Shown here: piece by piece, positions 33,950 to 41,873 of the stretch
Layout of the letters: each line of letters opens with the position of its first letter
How positions within the stretch are numbered: position 1 is the stretch's first letter
Assembly (NCBI RefSeq): GCF_007641255.1
Contig: NZ_CP036259.1
Span: 248,001-312,000 of the forward strand
DNA length: 64,000 nt
Direction of reading: 5' to 3'
Source: Sporomusa termitida
GTDB taxonomy: Bacteria > Bacillota > Negativicutes > Sporomusales > Sporomusaceae
Made by a program: the position numbers and the translations under genes
Notes under the pieces: generated by a model
The model's database searches: none
Told to the model about the DNA's origin: nothing
Seen by the model: the letters and a program-made list of their open reading frames with translations, nothing else

Positions 33950-34735
33950 ATGGAAATCGTTGTTTGTGTCAAGCAGGTGCCTGACACGGCCGAAGTAAAA
34001 ATTGATCCGGTGACAAATACCCTCATCCGCCAGGGGGTGCCGAGTATTGTCAATCCTTTTGACAAAAACGCGGTGGAGGCGGCTATCCAGCTCCGGGAAA
34101 AATACGGGGGCCGGGTTACTGTTATTTCGATGGGGCCGCCTCAGGCTCAGGACGCTCTGAAAGAATGTATAGCTATGGGGGCCGATGAGGCCCTGCTCAT
34201 TAGTGACCGGGCTTTCGGCGGTGCCGATACCCTGGCCACCAGCTATACGCTGGCGGCTGCCATCAAAAAAATCGATAAAGTGGATATGATACTCTGCGGC
34301 AAGCAGGCCATTGACGGGGATACCGCCCAGGTAGGGCCGGAGATGGCCGAGCATCTGGGCAGGGCCCAGGTCACCTGCGTTTCGCGGATTGAGCTTGACG
34401 GGCAGACAGTGCGGCTGGAGCGGGAACAAGAAGAAGGCTATGAGGTGATTGAAACCAGCCTGCCTGTGCTGCTTACCGTGACTAAGTCCATCAATGAGCC
34501 GCGTTATCCTACCGTAAAGGGGACAATGAAGGCCAACCGCAGGCAGATTCCGGTCTGGACAGCAGCCGAGCTGACGGTTGACCCGCAGCGGTTGGGGCTG
34601 AAAGGCTCGCCAACGCAGGTCAGGCGGATTTTTACTCCCCCCCAGCGGGTGCAGGGAGAACTGATTCAGGCCGATACCGCCCGGGAAGCGGCAGGTATGC
34701 TTATTAATAAATTGGTAGAAGCTAAGCTTGTGTAG
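33950..34735 (+). CDS. etfB: Electron transfer flavoprotein subunit beta
   Basis: 261 residues from ATG 33950, chosen for GGGGGAGAGAG just before it; an in-frame ATG 21 bases earlier lacks a ribosome site. Signature segments: CVKQVPDTAEVKIDP, NPFDKNAVEAA, LCGKQAIDGDTAQVGPEMAEHLG and RFTKS-type LLTVTKSINEPRYP. EtfB binds the bifurcating FAD in Bcd-Etf complexes and NADH. It forms the heterodimer with the EtfA coded next. Confidence 0.93.
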   Translation: MEIVVCVKQVPDTAEVKIDPVTNTLIRQGVPSIVNPFDKNAVEAAIQLREKYGGRVTVISMGPPQAQDALKECIAMGADEALLISDRAFGGADTLATSYTLAAAIKKIDKVDMILCGKQAIDGDTAQVGPEMAEHLGRAQVTCVSRIELDGQTVRLEREQEEGYEVIETSLPVLLTVTKSINEPRYPTVKGTMKANRRQIPVWTAAELTVDPQRLGLKGSPTQVRRIFTPPQRVQGELIQADTAREAAGMLINKLVEAKLV

Positions 34736-34749
34736 CGGAGGGGAGAAAC

Positions 34750-35949
34750 ATGGCAGTAAAAGTTAATGCGGAAGAATGTGTCGGCTGTGGGGCCTGTGTT
34801 GCTTCCTGTCCGTTCGGCGCCTTGGTTATGCAGGCTGACAAGGCCCATATTACCGAGGCCTGTACGGCCTGTGGCGCCTGTGTGGAAATATGCCCGGTGA
34901 GTGCCATTACCCGGGAGCAGGAAGAAAAAACAGCACAAATCGATGTGGCCGCTTATAAAGACGTCTGGGTATTTGTGGAACAGACAGAGGGCCAGGCCAA
35001 AAACGTGGCTTATGAATTATTGGGCGAAGGCCGTAAGCTGGCCGATGCCATGGGACAGAAGCTGGCCGGTGTTCTGATCGGCGACAGCGTACAGCCCCTG
35101 GCCCGGGAGGTATTTGCCCGCGGGGCGGATATTGTCTATACAGTGGAAGGGCCGGAATTAAAGAACTATTCGACCGACGGTTACACCGCTGTATTTACGG
35201 ACTTGATTCAAACCTACCAACCGGCTGTTGTGCTCATCGGTGCAACCAATGACGGGCGGGACCTGGGGCCCCGAGTGGCCTGCCGTGTGGGTACAGGCTT
35301 AACCGCCGATTGCACCAATCTGGGGATTGATGCCCAAACCGGGCTTGTTGCCTGGACACGCCCCGCCTTTGGCGGCAATATCATGGCAACGATTCTCTGC
35401 CCTGATCACCGGCCGCAGATGGGCACTGTCCGTCCCAAAGTATTCAAGCAGCCGGAACCGGATTATTCCCGCAGCGGGCAACTCGTACAGGTGGAAAACA
35501 AAGTAAAGGCGCAGGATATTCGCACAAGGCTCATAGAGGCTGTACGGGTTTGTACGGTAGCCTGCAATCTGGAAGAGTCGGAAATTATTGTTTCCGGCGG
35601 TCGTGGCATGGGTAAGGCTGAAAACTTTGGCCTGATTGAGGAGCTGGCCAACGTCTTAGGCGGCGCCGTAGGCGCGTCACGGGCCGTGGTTGATGCCGGC
35701 TGGAAGCCGCAGCCCCATCAGGTAGGCCAGACCGGCAAAACGGTTGGCCCCAAGATTTATTTTGCCTGTGGTATTTCCGGTGCCATTCAGCATATGGCCG
35801 GCATGTCCTCTTCCGATATCGTGATCGCCATCAACAAAGACGCTGACGCCCCGATATTCAAGGCGGCTGATTATGGGATTGTCGGTGATGTCCTGGAGAT
35901 ACTGCCGGCGCTTATTGAGGAATTTAAAAAAATTAAGCAGGCCTGTTAA
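34750..35949 (+). CDS. etfA: Electron transfer flavoprotein subunit alpha with N-terminal ferredoxin domain
   Basis: 399 residues, about 70 longer than plain EtfA. The first ~60 residues hold two [4Fe-4S] motifs ([12 protein letters not shown] and [12 protein letters not shown]). The rest is a normal EtfA with [14 protein letters not shown], the FAD loop GGRGMG and the C-terminal [28 protein letters not shown]. Such ferredoxin-fused EtfA occur in electron-bifurcating enzymes such as the caffeyl-CoA reductase of Acetobacterium. The expected role is to join NADH, ferredoxin and crotonyl-CoA/butyryl-CoA at Bcd. A 20-bp palindrome spans the stop codon. Confidence 0.93.
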   Translation: MAVKVNAEECVGCGACVASCPFGALVMQADKAHITEACTACGACVEICPVSAITREQEEKTAQIDVAAYKDVWVFVEQTEGQAKNVAYELLGEGRKLADAMGQKLAGVLIGDSVQPLAREVFARGADIVYTVEGPELKNYSTDGYTAVFTDLIQTYQPAVVLIGATNDGRDLGPRVACRVGTGLTADCTNLGIDAQTGLVAWTRPAFGGNIMATILCPDHRPQMGTVRPKVFKQPEPDYSRSGQLVQVENKVKAQDIRTRLIEAVRVCTVACNLEESEIIVSGGRGMGKAENFGLIEELANVLGGAVGASRAVVDAGWKPQPHQVGQTGKTVGPKIYFACGISGAIQHMAGMSSSDIVIAINKDADAPIFKAADYGIVGDVLEILPALIEEFKKIKQAC

Positions 35950-35975
35950 CAGGCCTGTGCAGGTGGGGGATGATT

Positions 35976-36830
35976 ATGGAATTTAAGAAAGTGCTGATTA
36001 TTGGCGCAGGCCAAATGGGCAGCGGGATTGCCCAGGTTATGGCCCAGGGCGGCTTAACCGTAATCCTGCGTGATATTAAGGCCGAATATGTACAAAAAGG
36101 CTTAACCGGGATTGAACGGAATTTAAGCAAGGCTGTGGAGAAAGGGAAGCTGGCGGCCGGGGATAAAGAAAGCATTATGGGCCGTATCTCAGGTACGGTT
36201 GAGCTGGATGCCGCTGTCTGCAATGTCGATCTGGTCGTGGAAGCGGCTGTTGAGAATGCCGATATTAAACGCAGCATTTTTCAAACATTGGATCAACAAT
36301 GCCCACCTCACACCATCCTCGCAACCAATACCTCGTCTTTGCCAATCACCTCGATTGGCGCCTTCACCAAGCGCCCGGACAAAGTAATTGGCATGCATTT
36401 TTTTAATCCGGCGCCGGTTATGAAGCTGGTAGAGATTATTAGCGGCCTGGCTACCGGGGCGGATACCCTGGCGGCGGTAGCCGCGCTGGCGGAGAAATTG
36501 GGAAAATCACCGGTCAGAGTGGCCGATTCTCCCGGCTTTGTGGGCAACCGCATTATGATGCTGATGATTAATGAAGCAGTATTTACGCTGATGGAAGGGG
36601 TGGCGAGCGCCGAGGACATTGATCAGGTGGCTAAACTTGGCTTTAACCATCCGCTGGGTCCACTGGCGTTATCTGATCTCATCGGCAACGATACGGTGCT
36701 GTATATTCTGGAAGTGCTTCATAACGGGTATGGTGATCCCAAATACCGGCCATGCCCGCTGTTAAAGAAGATGGTGCAGGCCGGTTATCTGGGCCGCAAA
36801 TCAGGTAAAGGGTTCTATGATTACAAGTAA
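35976..36830 (+). CDS. hbd: 3-hydroxybutyryl-CoA dehydrogenase
   Basis: 284 residues from ATG 35976 (GGTGGGG 8 bases before; ATG 35970 is too close). NAD-binding [11 protein letters not shown] at the N-terminus, then [10 protein letters not shown], the catalytic His in [25 protein letters not shown] and the C-terminal [11 protein letters not shown]. It oxidises 3-hydroxybutyryl-CoA to acetoacetyl-CoA. The usual Thr of GAGTMG is Gln here, a small change in the glycine loop. Confidence 0.94.
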   Translation: MEFKKVLIIGAGQMGSGIAQVMAQGGLTVILRDIKAEYVQKGLTGIERNLSKAVEKGKLAAGDKESIMGRISGTVELDAAVCNVDLVVEAAVENADIKRSIFQTLDQQCPPHTILATNTSSLPITSIGAFTKRPDKVIGMHFFNPAPVMKLVEIISGLATGADTLAAVAALAEKLGKSPVRVADSPGFVGNRIMMLMINEAVFTLMEGVASAEDIDQVAKLGFNHPLGPLALSDLIGNDTVLYILEVLHNGYGDPKYRPCPLLKKMVQAGYLGRKSGKGFYDYK

Positions 36831-36854
36831 ATAAAAATAGTATGGAGGTATGAC

Positions 36855-37640
36855 ATGACACAATATGCTAACCTTCTGTTTGCAAACGACGCCGGGATCG
36901 GTATTATTACCTTAAACCGCCCGCAGGCGTTAAATGCCCTTAATCAGGCAATGCTGCAGGAATTGGACAGCCTGCTGGACGTGATTGCCGGGGATGATAC
37001 GGTCCAAACAGTTATTATTACCGGCACCGGCGAGAAAGCCTTTGTTGCCGGCGCCGATATCACGGAAATGCTGCCCTTGTCGGCGCTGGAAGGGCGTAAT
37101 TGGGCCAAGTTCGGTCAAAAGGTTTTTAATAAGATTGAACAGCTGCCCCAGCCGGTGATTGCTGCTGTCAACGGTTTTGCACTGGGTGGCGGTTGTGAGC
37201 TGGCTATGGCCTGCGACCTGCGTATTGCCTCAGACAAAGCCAAATTCGGCCAGCCGGAGGTAACCTTAGGCATAGTGCCGGGTTTTGCCGGCACGCAGCG
37301 TTTGTCCCGTCTGGTCGGTAAAGGACGGGCCAAAGAACTGATATTTACCGGCGATATTATTGATGCGCAGGAGGCCTACCGTATCGGCCTTGTTAATAAA
37401 GTGACGGCAAGCAGTGACCTTATGGCCAGTGCCAGGGCGCTAGCTGAAAAAATCATGTCCCGGGCCGGGATTGCCGTAAGATTAGGTAAGGCTGCGGTCA
37501 ATGAGGGAATGGATATGGATTTGGAGTCTGGCATTGCCTATGAGGCCGAGGTTTTTGGCTTATGTTTCGCTACCAAAGATCAAAAAGAAGGTATGACGGC
37601 TTTTGTTGAAAAGCGCAAGGCCCGTTTCACTGCTCAGTAA
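36855..37640 (+). CDS. crt: Crotonase (3-hydroxybutyryl-CoA dehydratase)
   Basis: 261 residues of the enoyl-CoA hydratase family. Oxyanion loop GADITEM, NGFALGGGCELAMACDLRIA and the catalytic Glu region FGQPEVTLGIVPGFAGTQRL are complete. It hydrates crotonyl-CoA, the product of AbfD. ATG 36855 is used because ATG 36849, closer to GGAGG, opens a frame of two codons. It is the last gene of the operon; a GC-rich hairpin follows at 37699. Confidence 0.93.
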   Translation: MTQYANLLFANDAGIGIITLNRPQALNALNQAMLQELDSLLDVIAGDDTVQTVIITGTGEKAFVAGADITEMLPLSALEGRNWAKFGQKVFNKIEQLPQPVIAAVNGFALGGGCELAMACDLRIASDKAKFGQPEVTLGIVPGFAGTQRLSRLVGKGRAKELIFTGDIIDAQEAYRIGLVNKVTASSDLMASARALAEKIMSRAGIAVRLGKAAVNEGMDMDLESGIAYEAEVFGLCFATKDQKEGMTAFVEKRKARFTAQ

Positions 37641-37698
37641 AGCCTAAATATCAGGCTGTTACAAACATAACCGGCGATTAGCCATACCGACAGCAACA

Positions 37699-37731
37699 AG
37701 GGGCTGCCTCAGTATAACTGAGGCAGCCCCT
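37699..37731. terminator. GC-rich hairpin between convergent operons
   Basis: AGGGGCTGCCTCAG and its exact complement CTGAGGCAGCCCCT (14-bp arms) enclose TATAA. No long T run follows on either strand, so termination strength is uncertain, but its place between crt and pruA stops fits a shared terminator. Confidence 0.55.
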
Positions 37732-37758
37732 GTGCAGGTTGGGATAATCTCCCGGTTT

Positions 37759-39390
37759 TTATTTCTCTGTCATGTACGGGTAGTTTACAACGGTGCGCGG
37801 CACCAGGGTTTCTTTAATCGCCCGCTGATTCATCCAGCGGTACAGGTTGATTGCGCTCCCCGCTTTGTCATTGGTGCCGGAACCGCGGCTGCCGCCGAAG
37901 GGCTGCTGGCCAACCACCGCACCGGTCGGCTTGTCGTTAATATAGAAATTGCCGGCGGCATGATCAAGGGCTTTGGCCAGCTTGATTATGGCGGCTCGGT
38001 CCTGGGCGAAAACTGCACCGGTTAAGGCATAGCCGGTTGCCGTATCGCACGATTTTATGGTTTCCTCCAATTGGTCATTAGGATATACATAAATGGTGAT
38101 TACCGGGCCAAAGATCTCCTCCACCATGGTTTTGAAGGTTGGTGTTTTGGCCAGGATCACAGTGGGCTCGACAAAATAGCCCACACTGTCGTCGCAGCCG
38201 CCGCCAATGAGGATTTCCGCATCGGCAGACTGCCGGGCATAGTCAAGATACCCTTTGATGTTATCGAAGGAATTTTTATCAATAACCGCATTCATAAGAT
38301 TGGTAAAGTCACGGACATCGCCTAGTTTAACTTTGCTGATTTCCTCTTCAAGGCGTTTCTTTACGCTGGGCCACAGGCTTGCCGGGATGTAGGCGCGGGA
38401 AGCGGCCGAGCACTTTTGGCCCTGGAATTCAAATGCTCCCAGGACGATGGCGCAGGTCAGTGCGTCCACGTCAGCCGACTCATGGGCAAAGATAAAGTCC
38501 TTGCCGCCTGTCTCGCCAACAAGCCGCGGATAGGTAACATAGTTGTTAATGTTTTGTCCGACCTGGCTCCAGATTTCATTGAATACGGCGGTGGAGCCGG
38601 TAAAATGAAAACCGGCCATACGGGGATGGGGGACTACCACTCGGCCGAAATCGGTTCCCCGGCAGGGTACAAAGTTGATAACCCCTGCCGGCAGGCCGGC
38701 CTCGATGAGGATTTGCATGAAATAATAGTTGGACAGGACAGCGGTTGAGGATGGTTTCCATAAAACAGTATTACCGCACATCGCCGGGGCTGTGGAAAGG
38801 TTGCCGCCGATGGAGGTAAAGTTGAACGGGGTGATGGCGGCAACAAACCCGTCAAGGGCCCGGTACTCCACACGGTTCCAGACGCCGTCGGTGCTCAGCG
38901 GCTGCTGTTTATAGATCTCCTGCACGAAATAAGCATTAAAACGGAGGAAATCTGCCATTTCGCAGATAACGTCAATTTCCGACTGGAACGGGTTCTTGCT
39001 TTGTCCCAGCATACAAGCGGCCGACAATTTTGCTCTATACTTTCCTGTTAATAAATCTGCTGCTTTTAAGAAAATAGTAGCCCGGTGTTCCCAGGACATA
39101 TTCTCCCATTCTTCTCTTGCTGTTTCTGCGGCAGTAATGGCCATCAGCAGTTCTTGTTCACCGGCTATATAATACTGCCCAAGTACTTTTTGATGATCAT
39201 GGGGGCAAATCATATTGGCTTTGTTTGCTGTGCGAATTTCTTTGCCGGCAATAATAAGCGGTACTTCAACCGGATTTGCTAATTGTTTCTCCAGCTCTGC
39301 CTTTAGGGCAACACTTTCCGGTGATCCCGGCAGGTAACCTTTAATAGGTTCATTGACCGGAGGTTTGACTTGGAAATAAGCATTGTTCAT
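37759..39390 (-). CDS. pruA: 1-pyrroline-5-carboxylate (L-glutamate semialdehyde) dehydrogenase
   Basis: 543 residues, the longer PruA type. It oxidises glutamate semialdehyde to glutamate with NAD in proline, ornithine or arginine breakdown. Signatures: ITPFNFTSIGGNL and NTVLWKPSS, the Glu motif LVGETGGKDFIF and the catalytic Cys in FEFQGQKCSAASRAYIP. A proline dehydrogenase gene is not nearby, so ornithine or arginine may be the source. The ribosome site is AGGGAGG before ATG. A LysR regulator gene lies upstream in the same orientation. Confidence 0.93.
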   Translation of the reverse strand: MNNAYFQVKPPVNEPIKGYLPGSPESVALKAELEKQLANPVEVPLIIAGKEIRTANKANMICPHDHQKVLGQYYIAGEQELLMAITAAETAREEWENMSWEHRATIFLKAADLLTGKYRAKLSAACMLGQSKNPFQSEIDVICEMADFLRFNAYFVQEIYKQQPLSTDGVWNRVEYRALDGFVAAITPFNFTSIGGNLSTAPAMCGNTVLWKPSSTAVLSNYYFMQILIEAGLPAGVINFVPCRGTDFGRVVVPHPRMAGFHFTGSTAVFNEIWSQVGQNINNYVTYPRLVGETGGKDFIFAHESADVDALTCAIVLGAFEFQGQKCSAASRAYIPASLWPSVKKRLEEEISKVKLGDVRDFTNLMNAVIDKNSFDNIKGYLDYARQSADAEILIGGGCDDSVGYFVEPTVILAKTPTFKTMVEEIFGPVITIYVYPNDQLEETIKSCDTATGYALTGAVFAQDRAAIIKLAKALDHAAGNFYINDKPTGAVVGQQPFGGSRGSGTNDKAGSAINLYRWMNQRAIKETLVPRTVVNYPYMTEK

Positions 39391-39613
39391 TTAAATTCCT
39401 CCCTGGTTTATTTTGATACAAGGTCTGAAAATACCCAAGCGCCGTCTGGTCTTACTCTTGCTGTTTTCTGACCTGCTGATTGATTGAAAACTTATACAGG
39501 CATAAAACCTGCCTAATATCAGCTTACATTAAAAACAGGACTAAGTAAATTCAAATTATCTAATACATTACTTCACTTTTTTTGAACTATCGGCTGCCAG
39601 CCTGGTATGCTTA

Positions 39614-39653
39614 GAAAAAATAGCCTGGCTCGGCAGTAAGCAGAACCAGGCTA
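39614..39653 (-). terminator. Terminator of the LysR gene
   Basis: Read on the minus strand, TAGCCTGG and CCAGGCTA (39646-39653 and 39621-39628) enclose a 17-base loop and are followed by a T run (A run at 39614-39620). It lies 14 bases after the LysR stop. Confidence 0.75.
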
Positions 39654-39666
39654 GCAGCATTTTCTT

Positions 39667-40587
39667 CTAAGAGGATGCCCGTTTAGCGGCATGACTATTA
39701 TCAAAATCAAGCATATTATTCTCCTGCAACCAGGATCGGATACAATTCAGAAACTTTTTAGCGGCCGGAGATATATTTTTTAGAGACAGAGCCGCTATGC
39801 CAATAATCCGATAATCCTGCTCCGCCAAATCCACGACATGGACGTTGTCAGGCACATTCACTAAAATTAGTTCCGGCAGAATGCTGATACCCAAGCCCTT
39901 TTGGACCATGGCCAGAATTGTTCGCTCCTCCATTAGCTCATACCTGATTTGCAGGTTTAATTTATGTTCATTCAAAAGGCGTTTAATATTATCGTCACTG
40001 CCCCACTGGGGCATAATAAAAGATTCATCTTTGATCTGGGCATAGGCAATAACCTGCTGATGGCGCAACGGGTGATCCGGGGGCAGGATAACAACCAGTT
40101 TATCCTTTTTCAAAGGAATTGTTTCAAACGGTTTGGAAATCGGCAAGGATACAAACCCAAAATCGACAGTGCCGCCGGCTATCCAGTCATTCATTTCATC
40201 ATAGCAGCCCAGATAGGTTTTAACCTCAATCTGGGGATGGCTTTCGCTAAACCGGGCTAAAATCTCAGGCAGCCACTGCATGGAGACACTGGACAGTGTT
40301 CCTAAACGGACGGTGCCGGTGTCAAACCCTTTGATCGCTGCTGTTTCCTGTCGCAAGAGCATTTCTTCATGCAGGATTCGCTGGACATGCTTAAGAATGC
40401 GTTCGCCGTTGCTTGTCAGGCTAATGCCTGAACGATCGCGTTTAAGCAAAGCAAATCCCAGCTCGGCTTCCAGGGTGGAGACGGCGTAGCTGACCCCGGA
40501 CTGAGTCAGGTTAAGCTTCTCTGCAGCCTTGGTTAAACTGCCTGCTTCAACAATTGTGCTGAATATCTCATATTTTGAAAGTGACAA
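39667..40587 (-). CDS. LysR-family transcriptional regulator
   Basis: 306 residues from TTG 40587 on the minus strand, which has GGGAGG 9 bases before it; the frame is open to another TTG at 40611 within that ribosome site. The N-terminal helix-turn-helix is typical (FSTIVEAGSLTKAAEKLNLTQSGVSYAVSTLEAELGF), followed by a two-part effector domain (VRLGTLSSVSMQWLPEILARF; VVILPPDHPLRH). It stands between pruA and the divergent sulfite reductase-like gene, so it could control either; the LysR habit of regulating a divergent neighbour favours the latter. Confidence 0.9.
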   Translation of the reverse strand: MSLSKYEIFSTIVEAGSLTKAAEKLNLTQSGVSYAVSTLEAELGFALLKRDRSGISLTSNGERILKHVQRILHEEMLLRQETAAIKGFDTGTVRLGTLSSVSMQWLPEILARFSESHPQIEVKTYLGCYDEMNDWIAGGTVDFGFVSLPISKPFETIPLKKDKLVVILPPDHPLRHQQVIAYAQIKDESFIMPQWGSDDNIKRLLNEHKLNLQIRYELMEERTILAMVQKGLGISILPELILVNVPDNVHVVDLAEQDYRIIGIAALSLKNISPAAKKFLNCIRSWLQENNMLDFDNSHAAKRASS

Positions 40588-40784
40588 GAGTGCCAACCTC
40601 CCAGGCTGCAAATTTTTACTCCCTCAGACAAGCAATGCCGGTTTACACCTTAGCTTAAATATACTATATACAGGCCACACATGCTACTTAATTTTACAAT
40701 TTTAATGTTATTTGTTCAGGTAAAATGTGAGAAGGCAAGGCTGATTGTAAACCATGTTTTCTTTATTTTCCCAGCATACAGAAG

Positions 40785-40814
40785 TTGACAAAAACAGGAA
40801 TAGCCCTCTATAGT
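40785..40814 (+). promoter_or_regulatory. SigA-type promoter of the sulfite reductase-like gene
   Basis: TTGACA (40785-40790) and TATAGT (40809-40814), spacing 18, about 33 bases before the start codon. A strong ribosome site GGGGAGGAG follows at 40831-40839. Confidence 0.6.
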
Positions 40815-40847
40815 AGATAATAAGAGGACAGGGGAGGAGAAAATGTA

Positions 40848-41711
40848 ATGAGCAAAAAACCGGATTTTAAAAAATATGGATTTATTCCGCAGCGTCAGCC
40901 GGGCTTGCTGCTTATGCGCCTGCGCAACCGGGCCGGCAATATTACTGCCGCCGACTTGTGTAAAGTGGCTGAACTGGCCGAGCGGTTCGGGACCGGCAAG
41001 GTCCATGTGACCATCCGCCAGGGGATGGAAATTCCCGGGGTAAAAGAAGAACAGTTTGAAGAAGCCCGTCAGGCTGTACTGGCTGCCGGCCTGCTGCCGG
41101 CGGTGTGCGGCTTGCGGATACGGCCGGTGGTTGCCTGTCCCGGCACGAACACCTGCCCGTACGGCTTAGTGAATACCGAGGCCCTGGCAGCCCGGCTGGA
41201 TGCTGAATTTGTGGGCCGCGATTTGCCGGCGAAAACCAAATTTGCCGTCAGCGGCTGTGCCAATGCCTGTACGAAACCCCAGGCCCATGATATTGGCTTT
41301 AGGGGGGCCGCTGAACCGGTCGTTGACCATGAGCTTTGTGTAAAATGCGGCGCCTGTGTAAAGCGCTGTCCGGCGCAAGCGATGGCGATTGACAATGAAA
41401 CATTAGCCATCGATTATGACCAATGTCTGGCCTGCGGCGTTTGCGTACGGCTGTGCCCGAAGCAGGCGCTAAAGACAGGCCGGGTGGGTTATCACATTTT
41501 TGCCGGTGGTAAAGGGGGCCGTTACCCTAACGACGCTGCGCTTATTGCCACTTTTGTGGCTGAGGAAGAGGTTATCCCTTACCTGGAAGCAATCCTGGCG
41601 GTGTATCAGGAACTGGCCGATAAGGGACAGCGTCTAAGCATGGTTATGGCCAGACACGGAGCAGCAGCCATTGCCGCCCAGGTGGAAAAAGTGGCGGCTG
41701 CGGCCGAATAA
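40848..41711 (+). CDS. Siroheme sulfite reductase-like protein with ferredoxin domain
   Basis: 287 residues. An N-terminal nitrite/sulfite reductase half-domain (VHVTIRQGMEIPGV), the siroheme-[4Fe-4S] ligands as CPGTNTC ... SGCANAC (Cx5C and Cx3C), then an inserted two-cluster ferredoxin domain (CVKCGACVKRCP; CLACGVCVRLCP) and a short C-terminus. Layout and length match AsrC of anaerobic sulfite reductase and small Dsr-like proteins. It should reduce sulfite, or possibly nitrite, with ferredoxin-level electrons. AsrA and AsrB are not next to it. The isethionate lyase gene follows, which would release sulfite; a terminator between them suggests separate transcripts. Confidence 0.8.
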   Translation: MSKKPDFKKYGFIPQRQPGLLLMRLRNRAGNITAADLCKVAELAERFGTGKVHVTIRQGMEIPGVKEEQFEEARQAVLAAGLLPAVCGLRIRPVVACPGTNTCPYGLVNTEALAARLDAEFVGRDLPAKTKFAVSGCANACTKPQAHDIGFRGAAEPVVDHELCVKCGACVKRCPAQAMAIDNETLAIDYDQCLACGVCVRLCPKQALKTGRVGYHIFAGGKGGRYPNDAALIATFVAEEEVIPYLEAILAVYQELADKGQRLSMVMARHGAAAIAAQVEKVAAAAE

Positions 41712-41774
41712 GGATTGACATAGCCGCTATCTGTTGCTATACTTTCACTAATTAAATGATAATTGGTTGATCAG

Positions 41775-41829
41775 AAAGCTGAAGACCTAGTACGCCATGT
41801 TTGTGGCGTCTTAGGCTTGAGCTTTTTTT
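41775..41829 (+). terminator. Rho-independent terminator
   Basis: AAAGCT-GAAG-CCTA-ACGCCA segments from 41775 pair with TGGCGT-TTAGG-CTT-AGCTTT ending at 41824, giving an interrupted long stem followed by a T run. It lies between the sulfite reductase-like gene and the glycyl radical enzyme. Confidence 0.7.
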
Positions 41830-41873
41830 GTTTCTTAACTTAAAGTTACTAGATACAGAGAGGACGAAGAAAT

